A stretch of 52,607 nucleotides of DNA from Methanoculleus sp. Lineage in GTDB: Archaea > Halobacteriota > Methanomicrobia > Methanomicrobiales > Methanoculleaceae. Where the stretch lies: the NCBI GenBank assembly GCA_018433835.1, contig JAHDQM010000038.1:1-52607 (forward strand), read 5' to 3'. How positions within the stretch are numbered: position 1 is the stretch's first letter; the number at the start of each line of letters is the position of its first letter. Below are positions 33,109 through 43,228 of this stretch, one piece after another. The notes under the pieces were generated by a model. That model saw only the letters and a program-made list of their open reading frames with translations, had not been told where the DNA came from and made no database searches. The position numbers were made by a program, and so were the translations under genes.

Positions 33109-33288
33109 ATGACCATGGACGGTTACGCCGGAGAGAGCGTGTCTGCCGATCTCCCGCCCGTTAGAGAGGCGGCCGGCCACTTCCGGCCCGAAACTCGACC
33201 TTCCGGGCGGCAGGCGGATGCACCGGGCTGCGATCCCGCACCGGTTGCCGCCCGGCACGAAGCGGTTATATTACGGCGACAACTATAG
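33109..33288 (+). CDS. Possible 59-residue leader peptide or small protein
   Basis: An open frame from ATG 33109 to TAG 33286-33288 begins 25-30 bases after the O5/TATA promoter and has AGAGAGG upstream. The product (one cysteine, many Arg and Ala) resembles nothing I recognise and could be chance in GC-rich DNA. A second TATA-like GGTTATATTA at 33265-33273 lies within it and suits the next gene. Confidence 0.22.
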   Translation: MTMDGYAGESVSADLPPVREAAGHFRPETRPSGRQADAPGCDPAPVAARHEAVILRRQL

Positions 33289-33301
33289 CGTGGCGGGTCC
33301 G

Positions 33302-34165
33302 ATGTTCTCAACCATACTCTTCCCGGTCGACCTCTCCGGCACCACCGAGCGGATGTTCTGTGCCGTCCGAGAGCTGGTCGGCGCCGGGGCCGGGGAGGTT
33401 GTCCTCTTCCATGTCGTCGAGAAGCGGGAAGCAGAAGCCGATCCCGGGGCCGTCGAGTATGCCCGGGGAGTTCTCGATGATTGGAGCCGGACGCTCGAAG
33501 CGGCCGGGACGCCCGCGGTCAGGTCCGAGGTGGCGGTCGGGACACCGTGGATGGAGATCGTCGACCGTGCGTCGCGGGACCACGTCTCGGTCATTCTCAT
33601 GGGGTCGCGCCCTACCGCCATGCTCCGGCGAACGTTCCTCGGGAACGAGACCGAGAACGTGCTCCATCAGTCGGATTGTCCGGTGCTCATCCTCAAACTG
33701 AACCTCATCGAGCCGGTCGACGAAGCCACGTGCACGCTCGCAAAGGAGAGGCTGTTAAAGCGGGTGCTCTTTGCCACCGACTTCTCGGCAGACTCGGAGA
33801 GATGCATCCCGTTCGTCGAACAGATGGCCCGTGCACACCCCGAAGACCTGATCGTGGTCCATATTCAGGATCTCCGGACCCTCGGCTATGTGTCGGCGCC
33901 GCAGATGGAGGAGTTCAACCGGCGCGATGCCCGGCGGCTCATGGAGCTGAAACAGAGGTTTGCAGCCCGCGGGTATGCGAAGGTCACGCCGATCTTGAAG
34001 ACCGGCAACGCCATCTCGGAGCTGCTGGCCATCATCGCGGCGACCGACCCCACCCTGGTCGTCATGGGTGCGAAGGGACGGTCGAACGCTGCCGCGATCA
34101 TGCTTGGCGGGGTCAGCGAGACGGTCGTGCATGCCGCCGATTCGCACGTCCTCGTGGTGAGGTAG
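33302..34165 (+). CDS. Tandem universal stress protein (2)
   Basis: 287 residues with two Usp folds: LMGSRPTAMLRRTFLGNETENVL in the first and VMGAKGRSNAAAIMLGGVSETVV in the second. It is a paralogue of the protein at 27510, sharing QMEEFNRRD and RVLFATDFSA. The ATG lies 29 bases after a TATA-like GGTTATATTA. It ends 11 bases before the ATPase H subunit gene, so it is probably cotranscribed with the ATPase operon, possibly sensing ATP. Confidence 0.85.
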   Translation: MFSTILFPVDLSGTTERMFCAVRELVGAGAGEVVLFHVVEKREAEADPGAVEYARGVLDDWSRTLEAAGTPAVRSEVAVGTPWMEIVDRASRDHVSVILMGSRPTAMLRRTFLGNETENVLHQSDCPVLILKLNLIEPVDEATCTLAKERLLKRVLFATDFSADSERCIPFVEQMARAHPEDLIVVHIQDLRTLGYVSAPQMEEFNRRDARRLMELKQRFAARGYAKVTPILKTGNAISELLAIIAATDPTLVVMGAKGRSNAAAIMLGGVSETVVHAADSHVLVVR

Positions 34166-34176
34166 GGGGGATCGGG

Positions 34177-34491
34177 ATGGTTGCCGACGAGATAACGCGC
34201 ATAAAAGAGGCGGAACGCGAGGCGATAATGCTCGTGGCGGAGGCCAGTTCACGCGCCGAGGGGATGCTTCAGGAGGCGCGCGTCGATCGGGAGGCGATCC
34301 TCGGGCGATGGAAGGCCGAAGCGGAGAAGGAGCGGGAGCGGATCCTCGAAGAGGCCCTTGCAGCGGCCCGCAGCGAGGCGGAGCGGATCCGGCGCGGAGG
34401 AGCGGAGCGTGCGGAGGCGCTGCGCCGGGAGACGCAGGCACGGATCCCGGACGCGGTCGCGTACGTCCTCTCCCGGGTGAGGGGTGAGTGA
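34177..34491 (+). CDS. atpH: A-type ATP synthase subunit H
   Basis: 104 residues, almost entirely a charged coiled coil with regular Ala/Glu/Arg heptads, as in the peripheral stalk subunit H (G in V-ATPase nomenclature) that pairs with E. GGGGATCGGG precedes ATG 34177. First gene of the H-I-K-E-C-F-A-B-D order. Confidence 0.8.
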   Translation: MVADEITRIKEAEREAIMLVAEASSRAEGMLQEARVDREAILGRWKAEAEKERERILEEALAAARSEAERIRRGGAERAEALRRETQARIPDAVAYVLSRVRGE

Positions 34492-34492
34492 G

Positions 34493-36478
34493 ATGCTCTC
34501 CCCCGCCGGGATGCTCTTTGTGACGATAGGCGTCCACGCAGCCGAAGCGGAGTCGGTTGTGCGGTTGCTCCACGAGTCCGGCCTGGTGGAGATCCGGGGG
34601 GTGCATGACGGCCCCGGCGAGAACGCCCCGGCCCTCACCCCCGGCGAGCGGGCGGGATACACGACCGCCTCCATCGACTACCGGCTGAAGATGGACCGCA
34701 TCCTCGCCGCGGTCGCCGGGACCCGGCCGGAACGCCGGCCAGCTCTGCGCGACCTCTTTGTCCGGCCCGCCCGCGACCCCGTCCCGGTTGCGGGTCTGCC
34801 GTTCCGGGACGCCACGCCGGACTTCGACCGGCTGGTTCGGGAGGGCGACCGGGCGATCGCCCTCCAGCAGGAACTGGCAGGGCTCAAAGAGCGGGAGGCG
34901 GAGATTGATGCCGATCTCCGGGCGGTCGGATACCTCCGCCCGCTCGCCGTGCACCCCGATCACCTCGGCACCTCCGCCTACCTCACCGTCCTTGCCGGTA
35001 CCGTGCCCCGCGATGCAGCCGGAGAGGTCGGGGGAGCGCTCGGCGCCCTCGGCACCGGGGAGATGCTGGTCCTCTCCCACACCGTGGACGAGACGGTCGT
35101 CTATGTCGTCGCCACCGTGAACGAGCACCTCCCGGCCGTCGAAGAGGCGCTCCGCCGGGTGCCCTGGGAGCCGGTCTCCGCACCGGGGCTGGCCGGCAGC
35201 CCGGATGACGTCTTTTCCCGGCTCGATGCGGAGCGCTCGGAGGTCCGGGAACGCCGGAAGCGGATCGTCGAAGAAGTGGAGGCGATCGCGTCCGACCGGG
35301 AAGACGTGTGGCGGGCATACCGTGAAGAGGCGGAGATGGTGCGGGAAGAGGGCGAGGTCTTCAGCCTGACCGGCACCACGCAGGAGACGGTGGTCATCGA
35401 AGGGTTCGTCCGGGCATCCGACCGCGAGAACCTCGAGGCGCTGACCGAACGGGCGTCGGGAGGCCTTTCGTTCTGCAGGTTCTCCCCGCCCGACCCTGCG
35501 CGGACGTCCGTCCCTGTCGCCTACGAGAACCCGGCCTGGGCACGGCCGTTCGAGATGCTGACGAGCATGTTCGCCGTGCCCCGCTACGGCGGGATCGATC
35601 CGACGGTCATCATCGCCCCGATCATCGTCTTTTACTTCGGGTTCATGCTCGGCGACGCTGGTTACGGCCTGGTCCTGGCTATCGGGGCATTCCTCAGTTA
35701 CCGCCTCCTCGGTCAGACCAGCCGGTCGATCCGCGACCTCTCGCTGATCATGCTGGCCTGCGGGATCTCGGGCATCGTCTTCGGCATCCTGCAGGGCGGT
35801 TTCTTCGGCGACCTCCTCCCGCGGTTCTTCGGCGTCGAGGTGCCGTTTTCCGTCGTCGACCCGCTTGCCCAGCCCGTCGATATCCTGGTCGTGGCGCTGG
35901 CGATCGGCGTGGTGCAGATCAACGCCGGCCTGGCTCTCGGCCTCTGGCAGAACGTCGCGGCGCACCAGGTCCGCAGGGGGATCTTCGAGCAGTGCTCCTG
36001 GTTCATCCTGCAGCCGGCAGCGGCAGTCCTGGCGGCTGGCTTCCTGGGCTGGGCTACGCTCCCGACGGCGATCGAGATCCTCGCCGCGATCGGCGCCGTC
36101 ACTGGCATCGGCATGATCTTCGTCGCTTACGGGCCGCTCGGCGCGTTCCGGCTCACGAACTTCCTCGGCGACTGGCTCTCCTACACCCGGATCCTCGCGC
36201 TCGACCTCGCCACGCTCGGGATTGCGCTGACGATCAACATCCTCACCGGGATGATCGCCGCACTCCATCCCTGGCTCGTCGCCGTGGCCGTCGCCTTTGC
36301 CGTCGTCGCCCACACCTTGAACCTCCTGCTGCAGGCCCTCGGCGGGATGATTCACTCGCTGCGCCTCCAGTACGTTGAGTTCTTCGGCAAGTTCTACACG
36401 GGAGGCGGCAGGGCATTCGCCCCGTTCGCGGCAAAACGGCGCTTCAGCGTCCGTCCGGGAGGTGATAAGCGGTGGTGA
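34493..36478 (+). CDS. atpI: A-type ATP synthase subunit I (a subunit)
   Basis: 661 residues: a soluble N-terminal half that docks the stalks, with coiled-coil stretches, and a C-terminal half with about eight membrane helices. Recognisable parts are FYFGFMLGDAGYG, GPLGAFRLTNFLGDWLSYTRILALDLATLGIA with the essential arginine in YTRIL, and MIHSLRLQYVEFFGKFY. This arginine releases the ion from the rotor. ATG 34493 has GGTGA upstream. It overlaps the K gene by seven bases. Confidence 0.9.
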   Translation: MLSPAGMLFVTIGVHAAEAESVVRLLHESGLVEIRGVHDGPGENAPALTPGERAGYTTASIDYRLKMDRILAAVAGTRPERRPALRDLFVRPARDPVPVAGLPFRDATPDFDRLVREGDRAIALQQELAGLKEREAEIDADLRAVGYLRPLAVHPDHLGTSAYLTVLAGTVPRDAAGEVGGALGALGTGEMLVLSHTVDETVVYVVATVNEHLPAVEEALRRVPWEPVSAPGLAGSPDDVFSRLDAERSEVRERRKRIVEEVEAIASDREDVWRAYREEAEMVREEGEVFSLTGTTQETVVIEGFVRASDRENLEALTERASGGLSFCRFSPPDPARTSVPVAYENPAWARPFEMLTSMFAVPRYGGIDPTVIIAPIIVFYFGFMLGDAGYGLVLAIGAFLSYRLLGQTSRSIRDLSLIMLACGISGIVFGILQGGFFGDLLPRFFGVEVPFSVVDPLAQPVDILVVALAIGVVQINAGLALGLWQNVAAHQVRRGIFEQCSWFILQPAAAVLAAGFLGWATLPTAIEILAAIGAVTGIGMIFVAYGPLGAFRLTNFLGDWLSYTRILALDLATLGIALTINILTGMIAALHPWLVAVAVAFAVVAHTLNLLLQALGGMIHSLRLQYVEFFGKFYTGGGRAFAPFAAKRRFSVRPGGDKRW

Positions 36479-37914
36479 TCGATATCGGCACCGTCCTTGC
36501 CGTCACGGGAGCGGGGCTCGCCGTCGGGCTCTCCGCGATCGGGTCGGGCATCGGGGTCGGGATCGCCGGCGCCGCCGGTGCGGCCGCGCTCGCCGCCCGC
36601 CCGGAGAAGTTCGGCACCTCGCTCGTCTTTCAGGCGGTTCCCCAGACGCAGGGGATCTACGGCCTGCTCGTGGCGGTGCTGATCCTCCTCTCCACCGGGG
36701 TGCTCGGCGGTGAAGGCGGCGGCGTCTCGTTCGCGATGGGGCTTGCCGCGATCGGCGCCGGGCTCGCCGTCGGGCTCGCGGGGCTCTCCGCCATCGGGCA
36801 GGGGATCGCGGCTGCGGCAGGGATCTCGGCATCCGTCCAGAAAGAGCGCTCGGTCGGCCGGAGCCTGGTCTTCTCGGTCATCCCCGAAACCCAGGCGATC
36901 TACGGCCTCCTCGCCGCAGTCCTCATCCTCTCGTTCACCGGGTTCCTTGCCGGCGACCTGGCGGTCTCGGACGCGGCGGGGCTTGCCGCCATCGGTGCGG
37001 GGTCAGCTGTCGGGTTTGCCGGGCTCTCCGCCGTCGGGCAGGGGATCACTGCCGCGTCGGGGATCACTGCGTCCGCCCGGCGGACCGAGGCCTTCGGCAA
37101 AAGCCTGGTCTTCTCGGTCGTCCCCGAGACCCAGGCGATCTACGGCCTCCTTGCCGCCATCCTGATCATGGCCTTCACGGGGATCCTTACCCAGGACGTC
37201 ACCGCCACCCTGGCGGCAGGGTTCGCCGCGATCGGTGCCGGGCTTGCCGTCGGGATCGCCGGGCTCTCCGCTATCGGGCAGGGGATCACCGCGGCGGCGG
37301 GGATTTCGGCGACGGCGGAGAAGGACGAGGCCTTCGGCAAAAGCCTGGTCTTTTCGGTCATCCCCGAGACCCAGGCGATCTACGGACTCCTCACCGCCAT
37401 CCTGATCATGGCGTTCACGGGGATCCTCACCCAGGACGTCACCGCCACCCTGGCGGCGGGGTTCGCCGCGATCGGTGCCGGGCTCGCGGTCGGGCTCGCG
37501 GGGCTCTCCGCCATCGGGCAGGGGATCACCGCCGCGACCGGGGTTTCGGCGACGGCGGAGAACGACGAGATGTTCGGCCGGAGCCTGGTCTTCTCGGTCA
37601 TCCCCGAGACCCAGGCGATCTACGGCCTCCTCGTGGCGGTGCTGATCATGGCGTTCACGGGGATCCTCACCCAGGACGTCACCGTGACCGCTCTCGTCGG
37701 TCTCGCGACGATTGCAAGCGGATTTGCCGTGGGGTTTGCCGGGCTCTCTGCGATCGGGCAGGGGATCACCGCGGCGGCGGGCATCGAAGCCACGGCGCGT
37801 TCGGGCGCCGCTCTCGGCCGGAGCCTGATCTTCGCCGTCATCGCCGAGACGTTCGCCATCTTCGGGCTGCTTATCGCTATCCTGATACTCTTCGGGATCG
37901 GCGTCTTCGGATAA
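36472..37914 (+). CDS. atpK: A-type ATP synthase rotor subunit K, six fused hairpins
   Basis: 480 residues in six 80-residue repeats, each a two-helix hairpin, giving 12 membrane helices. Most A-type c subunits have one hairpin. Hairpins 2-6 carry Gln in a GQG motif (Gln110, 190, 270, 350, 430) and the ion-binding Glu in PET or AET (Glu139, 219, 299, 379, 459). Hairpin 1 has Ser25 (GSG) and Gln58 (PQT) at these places, so it probably binds no ion. Gln110 and Glu139 correspond to sodium ligands in Enterococcus NtpK, suggesting sodium use. An exact GGAGGTGAT site precedes GTG 36472; GTG 36475 is also possible. Confidence 0.9.
   Translation: MVIDIGTVLAVTGAGLAVGLSAIGSGIGVGIAGAAGAAALAARPEKFGTSLVFQAVPQTQGIYGLLVAVLILLSTGVLGGEGGGVSFAMGLAAIGAGLAVGLAGLSAIGQGIAAAAGISASVQKERSVGRSLVFSVIPETQAIYGLLAAVLILSFTGFLAGDLAVSDAAGLAAIGAGSAVGFAGLSAVGQGITAASGITASARRTEAFGKSLVFSVVPETQAIYGLLAAILIMAFTGILTQDVTATLAAGFAAIGAGLAVGIAGLSAIGQGITAAAGISATAEKDEAFGKSLVFSVIPETQAIYGLLTAILIMAFTGILTQDVTATLAAGFAAIGAGLAVGLAGLSAIGQGITAATGVSATAENDEMFGRSLVFSVIPETQAIYGLLVAVLIMAFTGILTQDVTVTALVGLATIASGFAVGFAGLSAIGQGITAAAGIEATARSGAALGRSLIFAVIAETFAIFGLLIAILILFGIGVFG
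36720..37860 (+). repeat. 240-base tandem repeats within the K gene
   Basis: The hairpin units repeat every 240 bases. Units around 37081-37320, 37321-37560 and 37561-37800 are nearly identical in DNA, including codon choice at silent positions, while the first and last units are diverged. This indicates recent internal duplication or homogenisation by recombination, and the copy number could vary between strains or be collapsed in assembly. Confidence 0.8.
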
Positions 37915-37928
37915 CCGGGTGACCATAC

Positions 37929-38537
37929 GTGACTGTGGAAGCAATCATCGAGCGGATACGGACGAATGCCGGGCAACGCGCCGCAGAGATCGAGCAGGAG
38001 GCCGGAGATGAGGCGGAAGCCATCCGCCGCCGGTCGGAAGAGGAGGGGAGAGAGGCGTACGCACGGACCTGCGAGGAGGCCCGGCGCGAAGGCGCGGTCC
38101 TTGCCGGCCGGATCCTCTCCGTGGCACGCATGGACGCCAGGACCACGGTGAACGAAGCGCGGTCCGTGCTTATCCGGGAGTGCATCGGGCGGGCGGAGGA
38201 GCAGTTTGGAACGCTTGCCGCCTCCCCGGAGTACCCGGCGATACTCGGACGGCTGATCGAGGAGGGACGCCGCGACCTCGGCGGGGAGAGCGCGGTGATC
38301 GAGGGCAGGGAAGAAGACCTTCCCCTGATCCGGGGCCTGATCGAAAGGGTCCCGGGCAGGAGACTCTCGGCCGTGCCGGCGCCGGACGGGACGGTTCCGA
38401 CCGGTGGCGTGGTCCTCCGGTCGGAGCAGGGCGACCGCCTCGTGAACCAGACGTTTGAAGCCCGCATGCAGCGGATGCAGCGGCCGCTCGTTATGGAGCT
38501 CGGCACCAGACTCTTTCGGGAGGAAAAACCGCCATGA
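37929..38537 (+). CDS. atpE: A-type ATP synthase subunit E
   Basis: 202 residues starting at GTG 37929: a long N-terminal charged helix (residues ~1-95) that pairs with subunit H, and a globular C-terminal domain with GTVPTGGVVLRSEQGDRLVNQTFEARM, the typical end of E subunits. It forms the peripheral stalk. Overlap of four bases with the next gene. Confidence 0.85.
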   Translation: MTVEAIIERIRTNAGQRAAEIEQEAGDEAEAIRRRSEEEGREAYARTCEEARREGAVLAGRILSVARMDARTTVNEARSVLIRECIGRAEEQFGTLAASPEYPAILGRLIEEGRRDLGGESAVIEGREEDLPLIRGLIERVPGRRLSAVPAPDGTVPTGGVVLRSEQGDRLVNQTFEARMQRMQRPLVMELGTRLFREEKPP

Positions 38538-39697
38538 TCACCGAGTTTGCCGGTCTGCCGCTCGACGACGGGACAATCCTCGTCATTCTGCTCGGGCTGG
38601 GGCTTTCGGTCCTTATCGGCGTGCTGGTCGTCTTCTTCATCCCGGTGATGGAGATTGCCCGGTTCGTCCACCCGATCGCCTACGTCAAATCGACCGGAAC
38701 CCCGTTCGTCGAGCGGGGGGAGATCTACCCCCTCGCCGAGGCGGCCGATCCCGGCGAACTCCTTGCCGTCCTGCGCGCCCGCAGCGTCCTCGGGGATATG
38801 CCGCCCGATGCCGCCGATCTTCGCCGGCACCTGGCAGCATGGCACATGCAGCGGCTCGCCGACCTGCAGCAGGCTGCGCCCCTCTCGGTCGGGGCGTTTA
38901 TCGAGGCGGCTGCGATGGAGTTCGAGATTGATACATTGAAGAGGGCTATCATGCGCAAACACCTTGACAGCGCGCCTGCAGGGCTCGAGGACGAACTCCT
39001 TCCCGCAGGCAGGATGGATCCCGCGGCGTTGCGGCGGATTGCGGAGGCGGCCGGCATGGAAGAGGTCGCCGATATCGTTGCCGGGGCGCCGTACGGCCGG
39101 GCATTCCTCGACGCACTCCCGGAATACCTTGCGGACTGGCGTGTGATGCCGCTTTCCGCCGCTCTTGACAGGTTCTTCTACGCCGGACTCCGGCAGGCGG
39201 TCTTCCGCAGCCCGCAGAGCCTCCGGGAACCGCTGGCATTCTACGTGGGTGCCCGGATCGATCGTGCCAACGCCGCCACGGTCCTTTCTGCGAAGGTGGC
39301 CGGCACCTGCCGGGACGAGGTGGTGGAGCACCTGATCCCCGGCGGGCTCGCCCTCGACCCGAACCTGCTCGAGCACATGGCGGACGCCCCGTCCATCCCG
39401 GACGCGCTCGCTGTCCTGGAGGGGACACGCTACTGGCCGGTCGTCGCGCCGCTGGTCCCGGCGTATGAGACCGAGAACGACATCGTCGCGATCATCTCGG
39501 CACTTGAGGCCTCGTTCCTCGAATACGCAGCGATCCTCGGCGGCGCCTACCCGCTGACCGTCGGGCCGCTCCTCGAGCATATGGCGGGGCTCGCATACGA
39601 ACGCCGCAATCTCCACGTCGTGCTGACGGGCGTGCTGACCGGGGTTCCCCCGGAACGGATCAAGCGCCTCCTCATCGTCCGGGAGGCGGCGGCATGA
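38534..39697 (+). CDS. atpC: A-type ATP synthase subunit C with an added N-terminal membrane helix
   Basis: 387 residues. From about residue 45 it resembles the C (V-type d) subunit that couples the central stalk to the rotor ring. Ahead of this lies a strongly hydrophobic segment (residues ~15-38) not expected in this soluble subunit. ATG 38534 overlaps the E gene stop as ATGA and has GGGAGG upstream, so the segment appears to be translated; the next Met that would omit it is near residue 39. Confidence 0.75.
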   Translation: MITEFAGLPLDDGTILVILLGLGLSVLIGVLVVFFIPVMEIARFVHPIAYVKSTGTPFVERGEIYPLAEAADPGELLAVLRARSVLGDMPPDAADLRRHLAAWHMQRLADLQQAAPLSVGAFIEAAAMEFEIDTLKRAIMRKHLDSAPAGLEDELLPAGRMDPAALRRIAEAAGMEEVADIVAGAPYGRAFLDALPEYLADWRVMPLSAALDRFFYAGLRQAVFRSPQSLREPLAFYVGARIDRANAATVLSAKVAGTCRDEVVEHLIPGGLALDPNLLEHMADAPSIPDALAVLEGTRYWPVVAPLVPAYETENDIVAIISALEASFLEYAAILGGAYPLTVGPLLEHMAGLAYERRNLHVVLTGVLTGVPPERIKRLLIVREAAA

Positions 39698-40026
39698 AGG
39701 TAGCCGTGATCGGCGGGACCCGGATGGTGCTCGGCTTCGCCCTTGCCGGGGTGAAGCGGACGTACGTCGCCGGAGACCCGGAGAGCGTCTCGGCCGCACT
39801 GTTCGAGTGCCTGCACGACCCGGATGTGGCCGTCATCCTCCTGCAGCAGGACCTCGCCGGCCTCACCGGGGATCTCCTGGACCGGGTGCGCCGCGAGAAG
39901 GGTGCGTTCCCGATGATCGTCGAGTGCCCCGGCGAGGAAGGGCGCGGTCTGCGGGAGGACGCGTTCGCCCGGTCGATCAGGACTCTGGCGGCTCTCGGCA
40001 TGCGGGAGACCGGAGGGGCGGCATGA
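39694..40026 (+). CDS. atpF: A-type ATP synthase subunit F
   Basis: 110 residues with an alternating alpha/beta pattern: [31 protein letters not shown] and [11 protein letters not shown]. It is the central-stalk subunit that contacts D. Four-base overlaps on both sides. Confidence 0.85.
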   Translation: MKVAVIGGTRMVLGFALAGVKRTYVAGDPESVSAALFECLHDPDVAVILLQQDLAGLTGDLLDRVRREKGAFPMIVECPGEEGRGLREDAFARSIRTLAALGMRETGGAA

Positions 40027-41816
40027 CGATCACCGGCACGGTTGCACGGATATCGGGTGCCGTCGTCTCTGCAAGAGGACTTGCCGGAGCGCGGATGTAC
40101 GATGTCGTCCGGGTGGGAAACGAGAGGCTCGTCGGGGAGATCGTCGTTCTCGACAGAGACGTGGCGACGATCCAGGTCTATGAGGATACCGAGGGGATAG
40201 CTCCCGGCGAGCCGGTGACGACGACCGGCATGCCTCTCGCGGTGGAACTCGGGCCGGGACTCCTCGGCACCATCTACGATGGCATCCAGCGCCCGCTCGA
40301 GGTCATACGGGACGAGATCGGCGACTTCATCCTCCGGGGCGTCCATGCGCCGGGTCTCCGCAGGGATCGCGGCTGGGACTTCACCCCGATAGCCCGCCGG
40401 GGGGACCGGGTGGAGCCCGGCGACCTGCTCGGAACGGTGGTCGAGACGGAGGTGCACGAGCACCGGGTGATGGTGCCCCCCGGCATCCGGGGCCGGATCG
40501 AGGAGATCGCTTCAGAAGGGCGTTATACGGTCGAGGAGGTCGTCGCGACCGTCAGGGATGACGCCCGCCTGCACAGGGTCCGGATGCTCCAGTACTGGCC
40601 GGTGCGGCAGCCACGCCCCGTCCGGATGCGGCTCGAACCCACGGACCCGCTCATCAGCGGCCAGCGGGTCGTCGATACCTTCTTCCCGCTCGTGAAAGGC
40701 GGGACGGCGGCACTGCCGGGCCCGTTCGGCGCCGGGAAGACGGTCGTGCAGCACCAGCTCGCGAAGTACGTGAACGCCGACATCATCGTCTACGTGGGCT
40801 GCGGCGAGCGCGGGAACGAGATGGCCGACGTGCTCCGCCAGTTCCCGGCCCTCGTCGACCCGACCACCGGCAAAAGCCTCATGGACCGGACGGTGCTGAT
40901 CGGGAACACCAGCAACATGCCGGTGGCCGCACGCGAGGCGAGCGTCTACACCGGGATCACGATCGCCGAGTACTACCGGGACATGGGGTATGACGTGGCC
41001 CTGATGGCCGATTCCACCTCCCGGTGGGCGGAGGCGATGCGCGAGATCTCCGGGCGGCTCGAAGAGATGCCGGGGGAGCAGGGGTACCCGGCCTACCTCG
41101 CCTCCCGCCTGGCGGACTTCTACGAGCGGGCCGGCCGGATGACGGTCCTCGGCAGTGCCGGCCGGACAGGTTCGGTGACGGTCATCGGATCGGTGAGCCC
41201 GCCCGGCGGCGACTTCTCCGAGCCGGTGACGCAGAACACCCTCCGCGTCGTCAAGGTGCTCTGGGCTCTGGACGCCGATCTCGCGCACGAACGGCATTTC
41301 CCCGCGATCAACTGGCTCACCTCGTACTCGTCCTACGCCGGGACGGTGCGGGGCTGGTGGGCGGAACGGGCAGCGCCGATGTGGGAGGAGTACCGGGCAG
41401 AGATGATGGGCGTCCTCCAGGCGGAGAGCGAGCTCCTGGAGACCGTCCAGCTCGTCGGGGAGGACGTCCTGCCCGAAGAGGACAGGCTCGTCCTCGTCCA
41501 GGCCCGGCTGATCCGGGACGGATTCCTCATCCAGTCGGCGTTCCACCCCGTCGATACCTACTGTACGGCAGAAAAGCAGTATCTGATGCTCGAACTCCTC
41601 GTCCGGTTCTACCGGCAGGCACGCGAGGCCGTCGCTGCCGGCGTCTCCGCGGCGGCGGTCGGTGGGCTTGCGGTGAAGACCCGCCTCGAACGGATGCCGT
41701 TCGTTCCGAACGAAACGTTTCCCGACGAGTACGCGAGCATCAAGGAGGAGATTGCGGAGGCGTTTGCCGGCCTTACGGCAGGCCGGTCCGCGTACGGGGT
41801 GACGATGCGTGGATGA
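40023..41816 (+). CDS. atpA: A-type ATP synthase catalytic subunit A
   Basis: 597 residues. P-loop GPFGAGKT near residue 233, Walker B-type region [17 protein letters not shown], and the non-homologous insertion of A subunits (about residues 115-190) are present. It forms the catalytic hexamer with B. ATG 40023 overlaps the F gene stop. Full length for the family, with no intein seen. Confidence 0.93.
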   Translation: MTITGTVARISGAVVSARGLAGARMYDVVRVGNERLVGEIVVLDRDVATIQVYEDTEGIAPGEPVTTTGMPLAVELGPGLLGTIYDGIQRPLEVIRDEIGDFILRGVHAPGLRRDRGWDFTPIARRGDRVEPGDLLGTVVETEVHEHRVMVPPGIRGRIEEIASEGRYTVEEVVATVRDDARLHRVRMLQYWPVRQPRPVRMRLEPTDPLISGQRVVDTFFPLVKGGTAALPGPFGAGKTVVQHQLAKYVNADIIVYVGCGERGNEMADVLRQFPALVDPTTGKSLMDRTVLIGNTSNMPVAAREASVYTGITIAEYYRDMGYDVALMADSTSRWAEAMREISGRLEEMPGEQGYPAYLASRLADFYERAGRMTVLGSAGRTGSVTVIGSVSPPGGDFSEPVTQNTLRVVKVLWALDADLAHERHFPAINWLTSYSSYAGTVRGWWAERAAPMWEEYRAEMMGVLQAESELLETVQLVGEDVLPEEDRLVLVQARLIRDGFLIQSAFHPVDTYCTAEKQYLMLELLVRFYRQAREAVAAGVSAAAVGGLAVKTRLERMPFVPNETFPDEYASIKEEIAEAFAGLTAGRSAYGVTMRG

Positions 41817-43227
41817 GATGTCCTCCGACCGGAAGCAGCAGGGCAGGGGACGGGAGTACCGCTCGGTGACCCGGGTGACCGGGCCGCTGATCGCCGTATC
41901 GGGGGTAGAGGGCGCGGCCTACGGCGAGGTCGTTGAGGTGACCGTGCCGTCGGGCGAGCGGCGGACGGGCCGGGTGCTGGAGAGTCGAGAGGATACCGCC
42001 ATCGTGCAGGTCTTCGGCGGAACGGAGGCGGTCGACACCGTCCGCACCTCGGTGCGGTTCACCGGTGAGACGATGAAGATCGGCGTGACCGAAGCCCTCC
42101 TCGGGAGAATACTCGACGGCACCGGCGAGCCCATCGACGGAGGGCCGCTCCTCATCCCCGACGCGATGCGGGATATCTCCGGCAACCCGATCAACCCGTC
42201 CGCCCGCGACTTCCCCCGGGACTCCATCGAGACAGGCATCTCCGCGATAGACGGGATGAACACTCTTGTCCGGGGGCAGAAACTGCCGATCTTCTCCGGG
42301 TCGGGGCTTCCGCACGCCCGCCTGGCGGCACAGATTGCGCGGCAGGCGCGGGTCAGGGGCGAAGCGGAGTCGTTCTCGGTGGTGTTTGCCGCGATGGGCA
42401 TCACCTACGAGGAGGCGGACTTCTTCATCAGGAACTTCCGGGAGACGGGTGCGCTCGAACAGGCGGTCGTCTTCGTGAACCGTGCCGACGACCCCGTCAT
42501 CGAACGGCTCATCACGCCGCAGGTGGCGCTCACCGTCGCGGAATACCTTGCCTTCGACCTGGGCTACCACGTGCTGGTTATCCTGACCGACATGACCAAC
42601 TACTGCGAAGCCCTCCGCGAGGTGGCGGCCGCACGGGAGGAGGTGCCGGGCCGGCGAGGGTATCCCGGCTACATGTATACCGATCTCGCCGGCATCTACG
42701 AACGAGCCGGCAGGATAAAGGGCCGGGAGGGGTCCATCACGCAGATCCCGATCCTCACCATACCCAACGACGACATCACCCACCCGGTGCCCGACCTGAC
42801 GGGCTACATCACGGAGGGCCAGATCGTCTTCTCGCGGGACCTGCACCGGAAGGGTATCTATCCGCCGATCGATCTGCTGCCGTCGCTCTCCCGCCTGATG
42901 CAGGGAGGGATCGGGGAGGGGAGGACGCGGGAGGATCACGCCGCCGTCAAAGACCAGCTGTATGCCGCGTACGCACGGGGACGGCGGTTGAGAAACCTCG
43001 TCGCCGTGGTCGGCGAGGAGAGCCTCGGAGATATCGACCGCCTCTATCTGGTGTTTGCCGACCGGTTCGAGCGCGAATTCCTCCGGCAGGCGGAGAACGA
43101 ACGAAGGTCGTTCGAGGAGACGCTTGATGCCGCGTGGCGGCTGCTTTCCATGCTGCCGGAGAGCGAACTCGTACGGATCGAACCGTCCCTCATCGAGCGG
43201 TATTATCCCCGGCGGACGGAGGGGTGA
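41809..43227 (+). CDS. atpB: A-type ATP synthase regulatory subunit B
   Basis: 472 residues, strongly conserved: [18 protein letters not shown] replaces the P-loop, followed by [37 protein letters not shown] take GTG 41809, six bases after GGGGTGA; ATG 41818 is the alternative. It lacks its own catalytic P-loop, as expected. Confidence 0.92.
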   Translation: MDEMSSDRKQQGRGREYRSVTRVTGPLIAVSGVEGAAYGEVVEVTVPSGERRTGRVLESREDTAIVQVFGGTEAVDTVRTSVRFTGETMKIGVTEALLGRILDGTGEPIDGGPLLIPDAMRDISGNPINPSARDFPRDSIETGISAIDGMNTLVRGQKLPIFSGSGLPHARLAAQIARQARVRGEAESFSVVFAAMGITYEEADFFIRNFRETGALEQAVVFVNRADDPVIERLITPQVALTVAEYLAFDLGYHVLVILTDMTNYCEALREVAAAREEVPGRRGYPGYMYTDLAGIYERAGRIKGREGSITQIPILTIPNDDITHPVPDLTGYITEGQIVFSRDLHRKGIYPPIDLLPSLSRLMQGGIGEGRTREDHAAVKDQLYAAYARGRRLRNLVAVVGEESLGDIDRLYLVFADRFEREFLRQAENERRSFEETLDAAWRLLSMLPESELVRIEPSLIERYYPRRTEG

Positions 43228-43228
43228 G

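Noticed and set aside
33755..36355. 866-residue antisense frame over ATPase subunits H and I
   Set aside because: Composition rich in Arg, Gly and Asp is a mirror of coding DNA; subunits on the plus strand are unmistakable.
37877..39799. 640-residue antisense frame over ATPase subunits E and C
   Set aside because: Shadow of the plus-strand genes, which overlap by ATGA and fit the operon order.
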